Shown in pieces: positions 34,609-43,015 of a stretch of 64,000 nucleotides of DNA (positions within the stretch are counted from its first letter, which is position 1; every line of letters starts with the position of its first letter). Below the pieces are notes generated by a model that saw only the letters and a list, made by a program, of their open reading frames with translations, searched no databases and was not told where the DNA came from. The translations under genes were made by a program, and so were the position numbers. The stretch is taken from contig NZ_AP026763.1 in NCBI RefSeq assembly GCF_026000435.1, positions 2,914,001-2,978,000 on the forward strand. Direction: 5' to 3'. This DNA comes from Vibrio sp. STUT-A11. Its GTDB lineage: Bacteria > Pseudomonadota > Gammaproteobacteria > Enterobacterales > Vibrionaceae.

Positions 34609-35436
34609 TTAAGAGTAAACTTTATTTAGAAAGTTCAACAACATCTGATTGACGAACTCAGGCTGCTCCAGTGAACTGATATGACCCGCTTCTGGGATCT
34701 CAATCAGCTGACTGCCTGTAATGCAATCATTCATCAAATAAGATTCGAACACCGGGCGAGGCTTATCTTCACGTCCTACTGCAATTAACGTCGGCAAAGC
34801 AAACTTCTCTGAATCTTCAATCACATCACGTCGGCCGAAGACCATTCGACCAATTCGCGCTACTTCAACCGCACGCTCACCCTGCAGTGCTTGCAAGCTT
34901 TGCTTAAATGATGCGATGAGCTCTGGATTCGCTTGCTCGACATTGTTGGCAAAGAACAGCGGAGCGACAGCGTCGACAATCGGCTCAGGTACCGATTGAA
35001 CTTGATTGATGGTATCGAGCATGGCGAAGTACTTTTTGTGTGTGACTTCTGGCTCCCAGCCAATAAAAGTATCCATCAATACCAGCGACTTCACGCGCTG
35101 TGGTGCTTGAGCAGTTAACTCCGCGCCCCACATGCCACCAACAGACAAACCAACAATAGAAAACTCTTCCACTTCGAGGTGATCCATCAACGCTAACATA
35201 TGCTGGGCATAGTCGACTAAAGAGCGTGTTGATGCAGGTGCCGCCTCAGACTCACCATGTGCCCATAAATCCGGCACGATACAGCGATAAAACTGACTGA
35301 GAACTTCAACCTGTGGTGCCCACATTTGGTTATCCCACAAATAGCTGTGACCAAATAGCAGTACTGGCCCTTCACCTTTATCCAGATAGGCAAGTTGCTG
35401 ACCTTCAATTTCAAATTTATTCATTGCGATATCCAT
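34609..35436 (-). CDS. Alpha/beta-fold hydrolase of unknown substrate
   Basis: 275 residues from MDIAMNKFEIEGQ; an ATG four codons later or a longer start are possible. Canonical alpha/beta-hydrolase: oxyanion-type HSYLWDNQMW (about 29-38), nucleophile elbow GLSVGG (about 94-99), an acidic residue near VGREDKPRP and the catalytic histidine in EAGHISSLEQP near the C-terminus. Closest in form to haloperoxidase/3-oxoadipate-lactonase-like hydrolases, but no pathway partners are near. Lies 72 bp downstream of tsaD on the same strand. Confidence 0.85.
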   Translation of the reverse strand: MDIAMNKFEIEGQQLAYLDKGEGPVLLFGHSYLWDNQMWAPQVEVLSQFYRCIVPDLWAHGESEAAPASTRSLVDYAQHMLALMDHLEVEEFSIVGLSVGGMWGAELTAQAPQRVKSLVLMDTFIGWEPEVTHKKYFAMLDTINQVQSVPEPIVDAVAPLFFANNVEQANPELIASFKQSLQALQGERAVEVARIGRMVFGRRDVIEDSEKFALPTLIAVGREDKPRPVFESYLMNDCITGSQLIEIPEAGHISSLEQPEFVNQMLLNFLNKVYS

Positions 35437-35508
35437 TACTTCTTTTTCTATCCGGTGTTGCCAATGAACCAAACATCCCGAGGTTATTTGGGTATAAGAT
35501 AAATACGA

Positions 35509-36525
35509 TTACGCAATCGGCGTTAATTGATCGATCGGCCAGCGAGGACGGGCTTCGACTGCCATATCTGATACTTCACCGTTTTTCAGGCGCTGCATGC
35601 CCGCATAAGCGATCATCGCACCATTGTCGGTACAGAACTCTGTACGTGGGTAGTAAACTTCACCGCCCACTTTCTTCGCCAGTTTTTCTAGTTCAGCGCG
35701 TAGGCGACGGTTAGCACTCACACCACCCGCGATAACAATACGTTTCATACCAGTCTGATCCAGTGCTCGCTTACACTTGATCGCCAGCGTCGCACAGACC
35801 GCTTCTTCAAATGCCAGCGCGATATCTGCGCGAGTCTGTTCGTCATCGCCATTGGCCGCAATAGTATTCGCCGTGAATGTTTTCAGACCTGAGAAGCTCA
35901 TATCCAGACCCGGACGATCTGTCATTGGACGAGGAAACTTAAAGCGGCCCGGTGTGCCTTTTTCAGCCAGTTTTGAAAGCAGTGGACCACCTGGGTAATC
36001 CAGCCCCATTAACTTCGCCGTCTTATCAAAAGCTTCACCAGCCGCATCATCAATCGATTCACCAAGAATTTGGTATTCACCAATGCCTTTTACTTCGACC
36101 ATCATAGAGTGACCACCAGACACCAATACCGCAACAAACGGGAACGGTGGCGGGTTGTCTTCCAGCATTGGCGCCAGTAAGTGGCCTTCCATATGATGAA
36201 CAGGTACCGCAGGCACACCCCAAGCGTAAGCAATACTGCGCCCAATAGTTGCGCCAACCAATAACGCCCCAACCAGACCAGGGCCTGCAGTATAAGCCAC
36301 ACCATCAATGTCTTTTGAGGTAAGGTTTGCTTCTTTTAATGCCTCTTTAATAAGAGGAATCGTCTTCTTCACATGGTCACGTGAAGCCAACTCAGGCACC
36401 ACACCACCATAATCCGCGTGAAGTTTTACTTGGCTGTAAAGCTTGTGTGACAATAAGCCCTTTTCATCGTCATAAATCGCGATGCCAGTCTCGTCACAAG
36501 AGGTTTCAATACCAATAATGCGCAT
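35509..36525 (-). CDS. tsaD: tRNA N6-threonylcarbamoyladenosine transferase TsaD
   Basis: Transfers the threonylcarbamoyl group to A37 of ANN-decoding tRNAs, with TsaB and TsaE. 338 residues from MRIIGIETSC, the universal start; a longer in-frame start is rejected. The metal ligands HHMEGH (H111, H115) and the ASKHA-fold motifs (ETSCDETG, SGGHS, DDAAGEAFDK, GGVSANRRL) are intact. Divergent from rpsU, as in E. coli. Confidence 0.96.
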   Translation of the reverse strand: MRIIGIETSCDETGIAIYDDEKGLLSHKLYSQVKLHADYGGVVPELASRDHVKKTIPLIKEALKEANLTSKDIDGVAYTAGPGLVGALLVGATIGRSIAYAWGVPAVPVHHMEGHLLAPMLEDNPPPFPFVAVLVSGGHSMMVEVKGIGEYQILGESIDDAAGEAFDKTAKLMGLDYPGGPLLSKLAEKGTPGRFKFPRPMTDRPGLDMSFSGLKTFTANTIAANGDDEQTRADIALAFEEAVCATLAIKCKRALDQTGMKRIVIAGGVSANRRLRAELEKLAKKVGGEVYYPRTEFCTDNGAMIAYAGMQRLKNGEVSDMAVEARPRWPIDQLTPIA

Positions 36526-36627
36526 GGTTATCTCAGTATGCTTTCTATATAGAGGAAATTTGGGCGTCATATTACCTTGCCTTCGTGCTGCAAACAAATT
36601 TTGTACAGACAATAATCGATAAAAGGC

Positions 36628-36657
36628 TTTACAAAGCAGTTGTGATCGGATTAAAAT
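36628..36657 (+). promoter_or_regulatory. Promoter of the rpsU-dnaG-rpoD operon
   Basis: TTTACA (36628-36633) and TAAAAT (36652-36657) with an 18-bp spacer, each five of six to consensus. Predicted start is near 36664, leaving a leader of about 90 nt. Confidence 0.45.
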
Positions 36658-36686
36658 TCCGCACCATTTTTGATCAGCTGGTAAGT

Positions 36687-36709
36687 GACCAAATAATTGT
36701 GATTTGGTC
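36687..36709 (+). promoter_or_regulatory. Inverted repeat in the rpsU leader
   Basis: Perfect 8-bp arms GACCAAAT / ATTTGGTC with a 7-base loop, about 45 bp before the rpsU start and inside the predicted leader. Could be an RNA control element or an operator; the sequence does not decide. Confidence 0.4.
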
Positions 36710-36754
36710 TGTTGAATTCCAGCATTAACGAATAACCCCTGAGGTGAAAGGCAT

Positions 36755-36970
36755 ATGCCAGTAGTTAAAGTACGTGAAAACGAACCGTTCGACGTTGCTC
36801 TACGTCGTTTTAAGCGCTCTTGCGAAAAAGCAGGTATCCTTTCTGAAGTGCGTCGTCGTGAGCACTACGAAAAACCAACTACAGTTCGCAAACGCGCTAA
36901 AGCAGCAGCTCAAAAGCGTCACGCTAAGAAGCTAGCTCGCGAAAACGCTCGTCGCGTTCGCCTGTACTAA
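36755..36970 (+). CDS. rpsU: 30S ribosomal protein S21
   Basis: 71-residue basic ribosomal protein, near-identical in layout to the gammaproteobacterial S21 ([21 protein letters not shown] at the start and ENARRVRLY at the end). First gene of the macromolecular-synthesis operon, which ties translation, replication priming and transcription initiation together. Confidence 0.98.
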
Positions 36971-36998
36971 TAACTGAGCTCCATAGAGGAATTTAGTT

Positions 36999-37442
36999 AT
37001 GGCTCTGATTGAACAACTCAAAGAAGAGCAAAAATTAGCGATGAAAGCCAAGGACAAATTGCGCCTTGGTACTATTCGTTTAGCCTTAGCAGCCATTAAG
37101 CAACGTGAAGTGGACGAACAGATTACTCTGGGCGACGACGACATTATTGCGGTAATGACTAAGATGGTTAAACAACGTCGCGACTCTGTTACGCAGTATG
37201 AAGCAGCGGGTCGTCAAGATCTTGCTGATGCGGAGCAAGCAGAAATTACGGTTCTTGAGGACTTTATGCCTCAACCACTGACAGACGATGAAGTTGCGAC
37301 TCTTATCGAGAGCGCTATTGCAGAATCTGGTGCAGCTGGCATGCAAGACATGGGTAAAGTAATGGGCGTTTTGAAACCGCAGATTCAAGGGCGTGCAGAT
37401 ATGGGTAAAGTAAGTGGTTTAGTTCGCGCTAAATTGGCTTAA
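36999..37442 (+). CDS. yqeY: GatB/YqeY-domain protein
   Basis: 147-residue protein of the YqeY family, related to the tail domain of GatB of tRNA amidotransferases. Start motif MALIEQLKEEQKLAMKAKDK and GKVMGVLKPQIQGRADMGKVSGLVRAKL at the end are family-typical. Inserted between rpsU and dnaG, as in many bacteria outside the enterics. It may bind tRNA or a tRNA-related enzyme, but the role is not established. Confidence 0.92.
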   Translation: MALIEQLKEEQKLAMKAKDKLRLGTIRLALAAIKQREVDEQITLGDDDIIAVMTKMVKQRRDSVTQYEAAGRQDLADAEQAEITVLEDFMPQPLTDDEVATLIESAIAESGAAGMQDMGKVMGVLKPQIQGRADMGKVSGLVRAKLA

Positions 37443-37461
37443 CACCCCACCCAATTGCAGC

Positions 37462-37498
37462 AAGCCGTGCTATCCTTTGGAACGCACGGCTTGTTTGT
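37462..37498 (+). terminator. Attenuating terminator before dnaG
   Basis: 9-bp stem AAGCCGTGC / GCACGGCTT with a 13-base loop, followed by GTTTGTAT. Position matches the E. coli terminator between rpsU and dnaG that keeps primase expression low relative to S21. Confidence 0.65.
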
Positions 37499-37585
37499 AT
37501 CTGAATGAAATAACTCAAAGTCGCACGCAAACTTTCTCAGTAATTCATTCGCACCAATCATGATTTTTCTTTTTTGTTAGGTTTT

Positions 37586-39355
37586 ATGGCTGGACACATC
37601 CCACGCAGTTTTATCGATGACCTTCTAGCTCGGCTTGATATTGTCGATATCGTCGACGCGCGCGTGAAACTTAAGAAAAAAGGCAAAAACTACGGCGCTT
37701 GTTGCCCATTCCACAATGAGAAAACGCCCTCTTTCAGCGTTAGCCAAGAAAAACAGTTCTATCACTGTTTTGGTTGTGGAGCGCATGGCAACGCCATCGA
37801 CTTCATCATGGAGTTCGAACGCCTAGACTTTGTGGAAGCCATCGAAGAGCTTGCCTCTTATTTAGGTCTGGATGTTCCACGTGAACAGCGTAGTGGTGGT
37901 GGGCAGTTTAAGTCTGGCCCACAAGCCAGCAGCAGTGAAAAGCGTAACCTTTACGATCTAATGGGCAGTATCGCTCAGTTCTATCGTAACCAGCTAAAAC
38001 AGCCAGCCAACAAAGTTGCGATTGAATATCTGAAAGACCGTGGCTTATCTGGCGAAATCGTGCAGAAGTTTGGCATTGGTTACGTGGCTGACGAGTGGGA
38101 CTTAGTCCGTAAAAACTTCGGCCAGCAAAAAGACGCTCAAGACATGCTCGTGACGGGCGGCATGTTGATTGAAAATGATAAAGGCAACCGCTACGACCGA
38201 TTCCGCGGGCGTGTGATGTTCCCGATTCGTGACCGTCGTGGTCGGGTTATTGGTTTTGGTGGCCGAGTGCTCGGCGATGGCACACCGAAATACCTTAACT
38301 CACCGGAAACGCCCATCTTTCATAAAGGTAAAGAGCTTTACGGCCTTTACGAAGTAATGGAGGCTCATAAAGAGCCGAAGCAAATCCTGGTAGTAGAAGG
38401 GTACATGGATGTCGTTGCTTTAGCGCAATATGGCGTCGATTACTCTGTCGCTTCTCTAGGGACCTCTACAACCGGTGATCATATTCGCCAGTTATTTCGA
38501 CAAACAGATACTATTGTTTGTTGTTACGATGGTGATAGAGCAGGTAGAGAAGCTGCCCGAAGAGCTATGGAAAATGCGCTCGAATACCTCAATGCAAATA
38601 AAGTACTAAAAGTTCTATTTCTTCCAGATGGTGAAGATCCTGATAGTTTTGTGCGCAAATTCGGTAAAGAACAGTTAGAGAAAGAGATTTCAAATGCAGA
38701 GTCATTAATCGACTTCCTACTAACTGAAATTAAAAAAGAAGCTCCAGATACTGATCCTAAGAGATGGGGGACGTATGTCGCAACAAAAGCAGCACCGCTT
38801 TTAGACAAAACGACTGACCCATCTTTAAAAGCATATCTTTGGAAAGAGCTAACTTTGGGTACCGGATGGAGTGACTTTCAGCTACAAAAGTTTCTAAATA
38901 CACTGCTCAAAAGCAATCCAGAAACTCGACCTCAGCCGCACAAAGAGATCAAACGAACTCCAATGCGTGAGGTTATTGCTCTACTTATTCAAAATCCGAG
39001 CTATGCTCAAATGGTACCGGACCTTTCCACAGTGAGAGATTTATCCATACCAGGCCTCAGTTTATTTGTAGATGTACTTGATAAATGCCAGGCGCATCCC
39101 CATATAAACACAGGCCAATTATTAGAGCACTGGCGAAATAGCCAGAATGAGGCACTTCTGTCTCGTCTTGCGAGCTGGGATATCCCACTCGATGAAGACA
39201 ACCAAGAAGAAATATTTTTAGACTCACTGGACAAAATTATTGCCCAGTGCGTAGAAAAGCAAATTGAAAACCTGCAGGCCAAAGCAAGAAGCGTCGGTTT
39301 ATCAGCCGAAGAGAAAAGGGAGCTGCTAGCACTTATGCTAGATTTAAAAGCGTAA
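37586..39355 (+). CDS. dnaG: DNA primase
   Basis: Makes RNA primers at the replication fork. 589 residues from MAGHIPRSFI. N-terminal zinc-binding domain (C40, H43, C61, C64), the RNA-polymerase core with the Toprim motifs EGYMDVVAL (about 271) and DGDRAG (about 315), and a C-terminal DnaB-helicase-binding domain. Codon use changes within the gene: the first ~290 codons use only CGN for arginine, while from about 38480 onward roughly seven of sixteen arginines are AGA/AGG and the DNA is more AT-rich, before rpoD returns to CGT. The protein frame is intact. Confidence 0.96.
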   Translation: MAGHIPRSFIDDLLARLDIVDIVDARVKLKKKGKNYGACCPFHNEKTPSFSVSQEKQFYHCFGCGAHGNAIDFIMEFERLDFVEAIEELASYLGLDVPREQRSGGGQFKSGPQASSSEKRNLYDLMGSIAQFYRNQLKQPANKVAIEYLKDRGLSGEIVQKFGIGYVADEWDLVRKNFGQQKDAQDMLVTGGMLIENDKGNRYDRFRGRVMFPIRDRRGRVIGFGGRVLGDGTPKYLNSPETPIFHKGKELYGLYEVMEAHKEPKQILVVEGYMDVVALAQYGVDYSVASLGTSTTGDHIRQLFRQTDTIVCCYDGDRAGREAARRAMENALEYLNANKVLKVLFLPDGEDPDSFVRKFGKEQLEKEISNAESLIDFLLTEIKKEAPDTDPKRWGTYVATKAAPLLDKTTDPSLKAYLWKELTLGTGWSDFQLQKFLNTLLKSNPETRPQPHKEIKRTPMREVIALLIQNPSYAQMVPDLSTVRDLSIPGLSLFVDVLDKCQAHPHINTGQLLEHWRNSQNEALLSRLASWDIPLDEDNQEEIFLDSLDKIIAQCVEKQIENLQAKARSVGLSAEEKRELLALMLDLKA

Positions 39356-39454
39356 CCCTGTTTAATTAGTCAGCATCAATTTAATTTGTTATAGTTAGTG
39401 GTTTGCATTTCGCATACTGATTCCTTCACCAGATTACGAAGTTGGATACCGTCT

Positions 39455-41326
39455 ATGGATCAAAATCCGCAGTCACAGCTAAAGTCACTTGTTATTAAAG
39501 GCAAGGAACAAGGCTATCTGACCTACGCCGAAGTAAATGACCACCTCCCTGCTGAAATCGTAGATTCAGAACAGGTAGAAGACATCATTCAGATGATCAA
39601 TGACATGGGCATTAAGGTAGTAGAAACTGCTCCTGATGCTGATGATTTAGCACTAAATGATGACACAAATATTACCGATGAAGATGCAGCGGAAGCTGCA
39701 GCCGCTGCACTTTCTAGCGTAGAAAGTGAAATTGGTCGTACTACAGATCCAGTACGTATGTACATGCGTGAAATGGGTACTGTTGAGCTACTGACCCGCG
39801 AAGGCGAAATCGACATCGCAAAACGCATTGAAGAAGGTATTAACCAAGTTCAATCATCGGTTGCTGAATACCCAGGAACGATTCCGTACATTCTTGAGCA
39901 ATTTGATAAAGTTCAAGCAGAAGAGCTTCGCCTTACGGACCTGATTTCTGGCTTTGTCGACCCAGATGCAGACGATACCGCTGCACCGACAGCAACACAC
40001 ATCGGTTCTGAGCTATCTGAATCTCAATTAGAAGATGAAGATAACACAGACGTTGATGATGATGAAGACGAAGACAAAGACGACGATTCAGATGATGATT
40101 CTGAAGAAGATGTTGGTATCGACCCAGAACTGGCTCTGGAGAAGTTCAATCAGCTACGTAGTACATACCAAAATCTACAATTAGCGATTAACGAATACGG
40201 CTACGAAAGCCCGAAAGCAACCGTCGCTAATGAAATGATGCTAGACGTATTCAAAGAATTCCGTCTAACGCCAAAACAGTTCGATCACTTGGTGAATGAG
40301 CTGCGCACTTCTATGGATCGCGTTCGCACGCAAGAACGTTTGATCATGAAGTCAGTGGTTGAATACGGCAAAATGCCGAAGAAATCATTCATCGCTCTGT
40401 TCACTGGTAATGAATCAACTGATGCTTGGTTAGATGAAGTTTTGGCTTCTGACAAACCATATGCAGAGAAGATCAAACGTAACGAAGAAGAAATTCGTCG
40501 CTCAATCACTAAGCTAAAAATGATTGAAGAAGAAACTTCTTTGAGCGTACAAAATGTTAAAGACATCAGCCGTCGCATGTCTATCGGTGAAGCTAAAGCT
40601 CGCCGTGCGAAGAAAGAGATGGTTGAGGCGAACTTACGTCTGGTAATTTCTATCGCGAAGAAATACACCAACCGTGGTCTACAGTTCTTGGATCTAATCC
40701 AAGAAGGTAACATCGGCTTGATGAAAGCGGTAGATAAGTTCGAATATCGTCGTGGTTACAAGTTCTCGACATACGCAACGTGGTGGATCCGTCAGGCAAT
40801 CACTCGTTCAATCGCAGACCAAGCACGTACGATTCGTATTCCGGTACACATGATCGAAACGATCAACAAACTAAACCGTATCTCTCGTCAAATGCTACAA
40901 GAGATGGGTCGTGAGCCGCTACCGGAAGAACTGGCAGAACGCATGCAGATGCCAGAAGACAAGATTCGTAAAGTGCTGAAAATCGCTAAAGAGCCAATCT
41001 CAATGGAGACACCAATCGGTGACGACGAAGATTCGCATCTAGGTGATTTCATCGAAGATACAACGCTAGAACTGCCATTAGACTCAGCAACAGCAACTAG
41101 CTTGAAAGGCGCGACAAAAGACGTGCTTGCAGGTCTGACACCGCGTGAAGCAAAAGTACTTCGCATGCGCTTTGGTATCGACATGAACACTGACCACACT
41201 CTAGAAGAGGTAGGTAAACAGTTCGACGTTACTCGTGAACGTATTCGTCAGATTGAAGCAAAAGCACTGCGTAAACTTCGTCACCCAAGCCGCTCAGAGA
41301 CTCTGCGCAGCTTCCTAGACGAGTAA
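39455..41326 (+). CDS. rpoD: RNA polymerase primary sigma factor (sigma-70)
   Basis: 623 residues from MDQNPQSQLK (E. coli 613). Region 1.1 at the N-terminus, region 1.2 (VRMYMREMGTVELL), a very acidic non-conserved linker of about 25 residues around 195-218, region 2 with the -10-reading helix (KFSTYATWWIRQAI), region 3, and region 4 with the helix-turn-helix (LEEVGKQFDVTRERIRQIEAKAL). The last gene of the operon, ending at a strong terminator. Confidence 0.98.
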   Translation: MDQNPQSQLKSLVIKGKEQGYLTYAEVNDHLPAEIVDSEQVEDIIQMINDMGIKVVETAPDADDLALNDDTNITDEDAAEAAAAALSSVESEIGRTTDPVRMYMREMGTVELLTREGEIDIAKRIEEGINQVQSSVAEYPGTIPYILEQFDKVQAEELRLTDLISGFVDPDADDTAAPTATHIGSELSESQLEDEDNTDVDDDEDEDKDDDSDDDSEEDVGIDPELALEKFNQLRSTYQNLQLAINEYGYESPKATVANEMMLDVFKEFRLTPKQFDHLVNELRTSMDRVRTQERLIMKSVVEYGKMPKKSFIALFTGNESTDAWLDEVLASDKPYAEKIKRNEEEIRRSITKLKMIEEETSLSVQNVKDISRRMSIGEAKARRAKKEMVEANLRLVISIAKKYTNRGLQFLDLIQEGNIGLMKAVDKFEYRRGYKFSTYATWWIRQAITRSIADQARTIRIPVHMIETINKLNRISRQMLQEMGREPLPEELAERMQMPEDKIRKVLKIAKEPISMETPIGDDEDSHLGDFIEDTTLELPLDSATATSLKGATKDVLAGLTPREAKVLRMRFGIDMNTDHTLEEVGKQFDVTRERIRQIEAKALRKLRHPSRSETLRSFLDE

Positions 41327-41358
41327 GCCAGGCGCTCATCAGCGTTAAAAAATCCTAA

Positions 41359-41386
41359 AAAGGTGACCCTAGGTCACCTTTTTTAT
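41359..41386 (+). terminator. Terminator of rpoD
   Basis: Stem AAAGGTGACC / GGTCACCTTT around a short loop, then TTTTATTATC, about 30 bp after the rpoD stop. Confidence 0.88.
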
Positions 41387-41439
41387 TATCCACTGTTCTA
41401 AGTGGATAAAAACTAAGCGCAATTAGCCATACTGGTATC

Positions 41440-41468
41440 TAGACACCTCGCAGCGCTTCCCCTATAAT
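41440..41468 (+). promoter_or_regulatory. Promoter of tRNA-Ile
   Basis: TAGACA (41440-41445), exactly 17 bp, then perfect TATAAT (41463-41468), 13 bp before the mature tRNA 5' end. The tRNA is thus transcribed from its own strong promoter. Confidence 0.75.
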
Positions 41469-41481
41469 CGTTGACCTATCA

Positions 41482-41557
41482 GGCCCCTTAGCTCAGTGGT
41501 TAGAGCAGTCGACTCATAATCGATTGGTCCGCAGTTCAAGTCTGCGAGGGGCCACCA
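41482..41557 (+). tRNA. tRNA-Ile2 (anticodon CAT, lysidine-modified)
   Basis: 76 nt with the CCA end encoded. Acceptor stem GGCCCCT / AGGGGCC, D-loop AGCTCAGTGGTTAGAGC, anticodon loop CTCATAA with CAT at 41515-41517, and the GTTCAAGTC T-loop. The acceptor stem and overall sequence match tRNA-Ile2 (E. coli ileX/ileY), whose C34 is changed to lysidine by TilS so that it reads AUA, rather than a methionine tRNA. Position downstream of rpoD is the same as E. coli ileX. Confidence 0.96.
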
Positions 41558-41565
41558 TATTCCAG

Positions 41566-41623
41566 AAGGCTCGTAGAGAAATCTACGGGCCTTTGTCTTT
41601 TCTGGTCCGGTCTATATTCGGCC
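41566..41623 (+). repeat. 58-bp direct repeat, left copy (tRNA terminator)
   Basis: Starts with a hairpin of 10-bp arms (GGCTCGTAGA / TCTACGGGCC) closed by a GAAA tetraloop and followed by TTTGTCTTTT: the tRNA terminator. The match to the right copy (42770-42827) continues well past the terminator, through TCTGG..GGTCTATAT..CGG, with about six mismatches in 58 bp. Confidence 0.85.
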
Positions 41624-41988
41624 CTAGATTTACCTCACTATACTTTCCAGTCTGACTGATGGTCCTTCGCTGTCAGTAGACGTTAGCAAGCCGATATCAC
41701 GAACCTTGGTTAGCTTTCATATCTGAAGCGTCCTAACTCATCTCATAGAACTTCTCAGCGTAGTTTTAGCCACAGGTCTGTATCTCAGCTACAGATTCAT
41801 TTCGAAGTTGATTTAGCGACGTCAACGAAGACAGTACAGCGCTAAACTCCCAGTTAAAGACTGGACGAGGAGCGGAACAACGACACAATTTGCGTAAAAA
41901 TTGATGTGATGGGATGTGGGTAATGTAAGGGCTGACTGGGTCAACCTGATATGGCCGACCCAGCACTTTAGAGTTTGGATTAGTTGAG
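41624..41988. other. Gene-free stretch between the repeat and the outer-membrane protein gene
   Basis: No supported gene or RNA. It includes a hairpin near 41929-41964 (GCTGGGTC and GACCCAGT on the minus strand) that may end the outer-membrane protein transcript, although no T-run follows. The rest resembles decayed sequence. Confidence 0.5.
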
Positions 41989-42543
41989 TTAGAAGTAGTA
42001 ACGAGCACCAGCATAAAAGCCACGTATCGCAATTTCTACGTCATCAATTTCAGTATTTGCGCTTCGATAACCAACATTTAAGCTAATGCTTTCATTAATG
42101 TTATACCCTCCCTCTACACCAAATTGATAACCAGTCTCAGATTCTTCAACTGCGTTTGTCTTATCTTTCAGAGTCATTTGACCTAGGCCAACTACGCCCG
42201 AAAGGTAAGCACCATTATCAAAAGTATATTTAGGCTTAAGGTTCGCAAAAATCGCATGCCCATCTGCTTTCATCGTTCCTAAAAAATCCACTTCACCAAA
42301 ATTTTGGTATTCAAGTTCGCCTGCAAGTTTAAAAGATTCTTCTAACTTTGACTCATACCCGACAACGGCATTAAAACCAACGTCATTTGATTCCTCGATT
42401 GATACACCACTATTTTCCAGTTCCGTATCATTCGCAAATGCCACATCCGCTCCTAAATAAAAGCCTGTTTTTGTCCCAGCAACCGCTGCACTACTGATGA
42501 AAAAAGACAACACTGCTAAAGAAAATACATTTTTAGTTTTCAT
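41989..42543 (-). CDS. Small outer-membrane beta-barrel protein (OmpA-/Ail-like fold)
   Basis: 184 residues: signal peptide (1-22, ending AAVAG), then alternating amphipathic strands typical of an 8-stranded barrel (FYLGADVAF, VGFNAVVGYES, KLAGELEYQNF, AIFANLKPKYTF, AYLSGVVGLGQM, TGYQFGVEGGYN, ISLNVGYRSA, RGFYAGARYYF). It ends in phenylalanine, the outer-membrane sorting signal. No OmpA peptidoglycan-binding domain follows. It is the only gene between the two 58-bp repeats. A CRP-type site is upstream. Function unknown; adhesion, serum resistance or phage receptor roles are possible for this fold. Confidence 0.85.
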   Translation of the reverse strand: MKTKNVFSLAVLSFFISSAAVAGTKTGFYLGADVAFANDTELENSGVSIEESNDVGFNAVVGYESKLEESFKLAGELEYQNFGEVDFLGTMKADGHAIFANLKPKYTFDNGAYLSGVVGLGQMTLKDKTNAVEESETGYQFGVEGGYNINESISLNVGYRSANTEIDDVEIAIRGFYAGARYYF

Positions 42544-42655
42544 TTTTATCTCTAAAATTTACTAATTTTTTATAGCCACATATAGCCATGACATTTTAAT
42601 CAATAATTACAATGAATTATCGCGCGTCATAATATTCAAAACAGTGCTTACAAGC

Positions 42656-42671
42656 CATGACTCAAATCACA
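42656..42671 (-). promoter_or_regulatory. CRP-like site upstream of the outer-membrane protein gene
   Basis: On the minus strand TGTGA-N6-TCATG, eight of ten conserved bases of the CRP consensus, 113-128 bp before the start codon. The rest of the 472-bp gap to the flagellin gene holds the right-hand 58-bp repeat and AT-rich sequence without a gene. Confidence 0.4.
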
Positions 42672-42769
42672 TCAACCGAATCATATGCAAAAAGCCTCTT
42701 AATCAAATGCTTTTACTAAGGGGGATTAAACCAGCACAACAACCAAAAGTAACTTAAAGCGCACCGATA

Positions 42770-42827
42770 AAGGCCCGTAGAGAAATCTACGGGCCTTTAT
42801 CTTTTCTGGTTTGGTCTATATCCGGTC
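42770..42827 (+). repeat. 58-bp direct repeat, right copy
   Basis: Imperfect duplicate of the tRNA terminator region, here with fully paired arms (GGCCCGTAGA / TCTACGGGCC) and the same GAAA loop and TTTATCTTTT tail. No tRNA precedes it. On the minus strand it may end the flagellin transcript (TTTATCGG after the stem). Confidence 0.85.
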
Positions 42828-43015
42828 GTAATTATTGCCAGCAAGTACCGCACCCGTCTTTTACCAATACCTGTTATTTAGTGAGCATAGAATCGCGCAG
42901 AAATGACTAAATTATTGCTTGGCATTGGTATTACTATAAATTTTCGTATCAATAAGTACCTCACGTGCAATACAAACACATGAGCAGTAATTGAGATACA
43001 GGCTGAAGTTACACA

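Noticed and set aside
36600..36754. LexA box upstream of rpsU
   Set aside because: CTG-TTGAATTC-CAG at about 36709 has an 8-base rather than the required 10-base spacer.
40030..40120. GAT/GAA-rich repeat in rpoD as a possible microsatellite
   Set aside because: It encodes the acidic linker common in primary sigma factors, and the codons are mixed rather than a pure repeat.
41482..41557. tRNA-Ile as an integration (att) site of a genomic island
   Set aside because: The repeat begins after the tRNA and does not include its 3' end, and no integrase or tRNA fragment is seen at the far end.
42656..42700. FNR site upstream of the outer-membrane protein gene
   Set aside because: TTGAT-N4-TTTGA matches only the first half of the FNR consensus; the overlapping CRP-type match is better.
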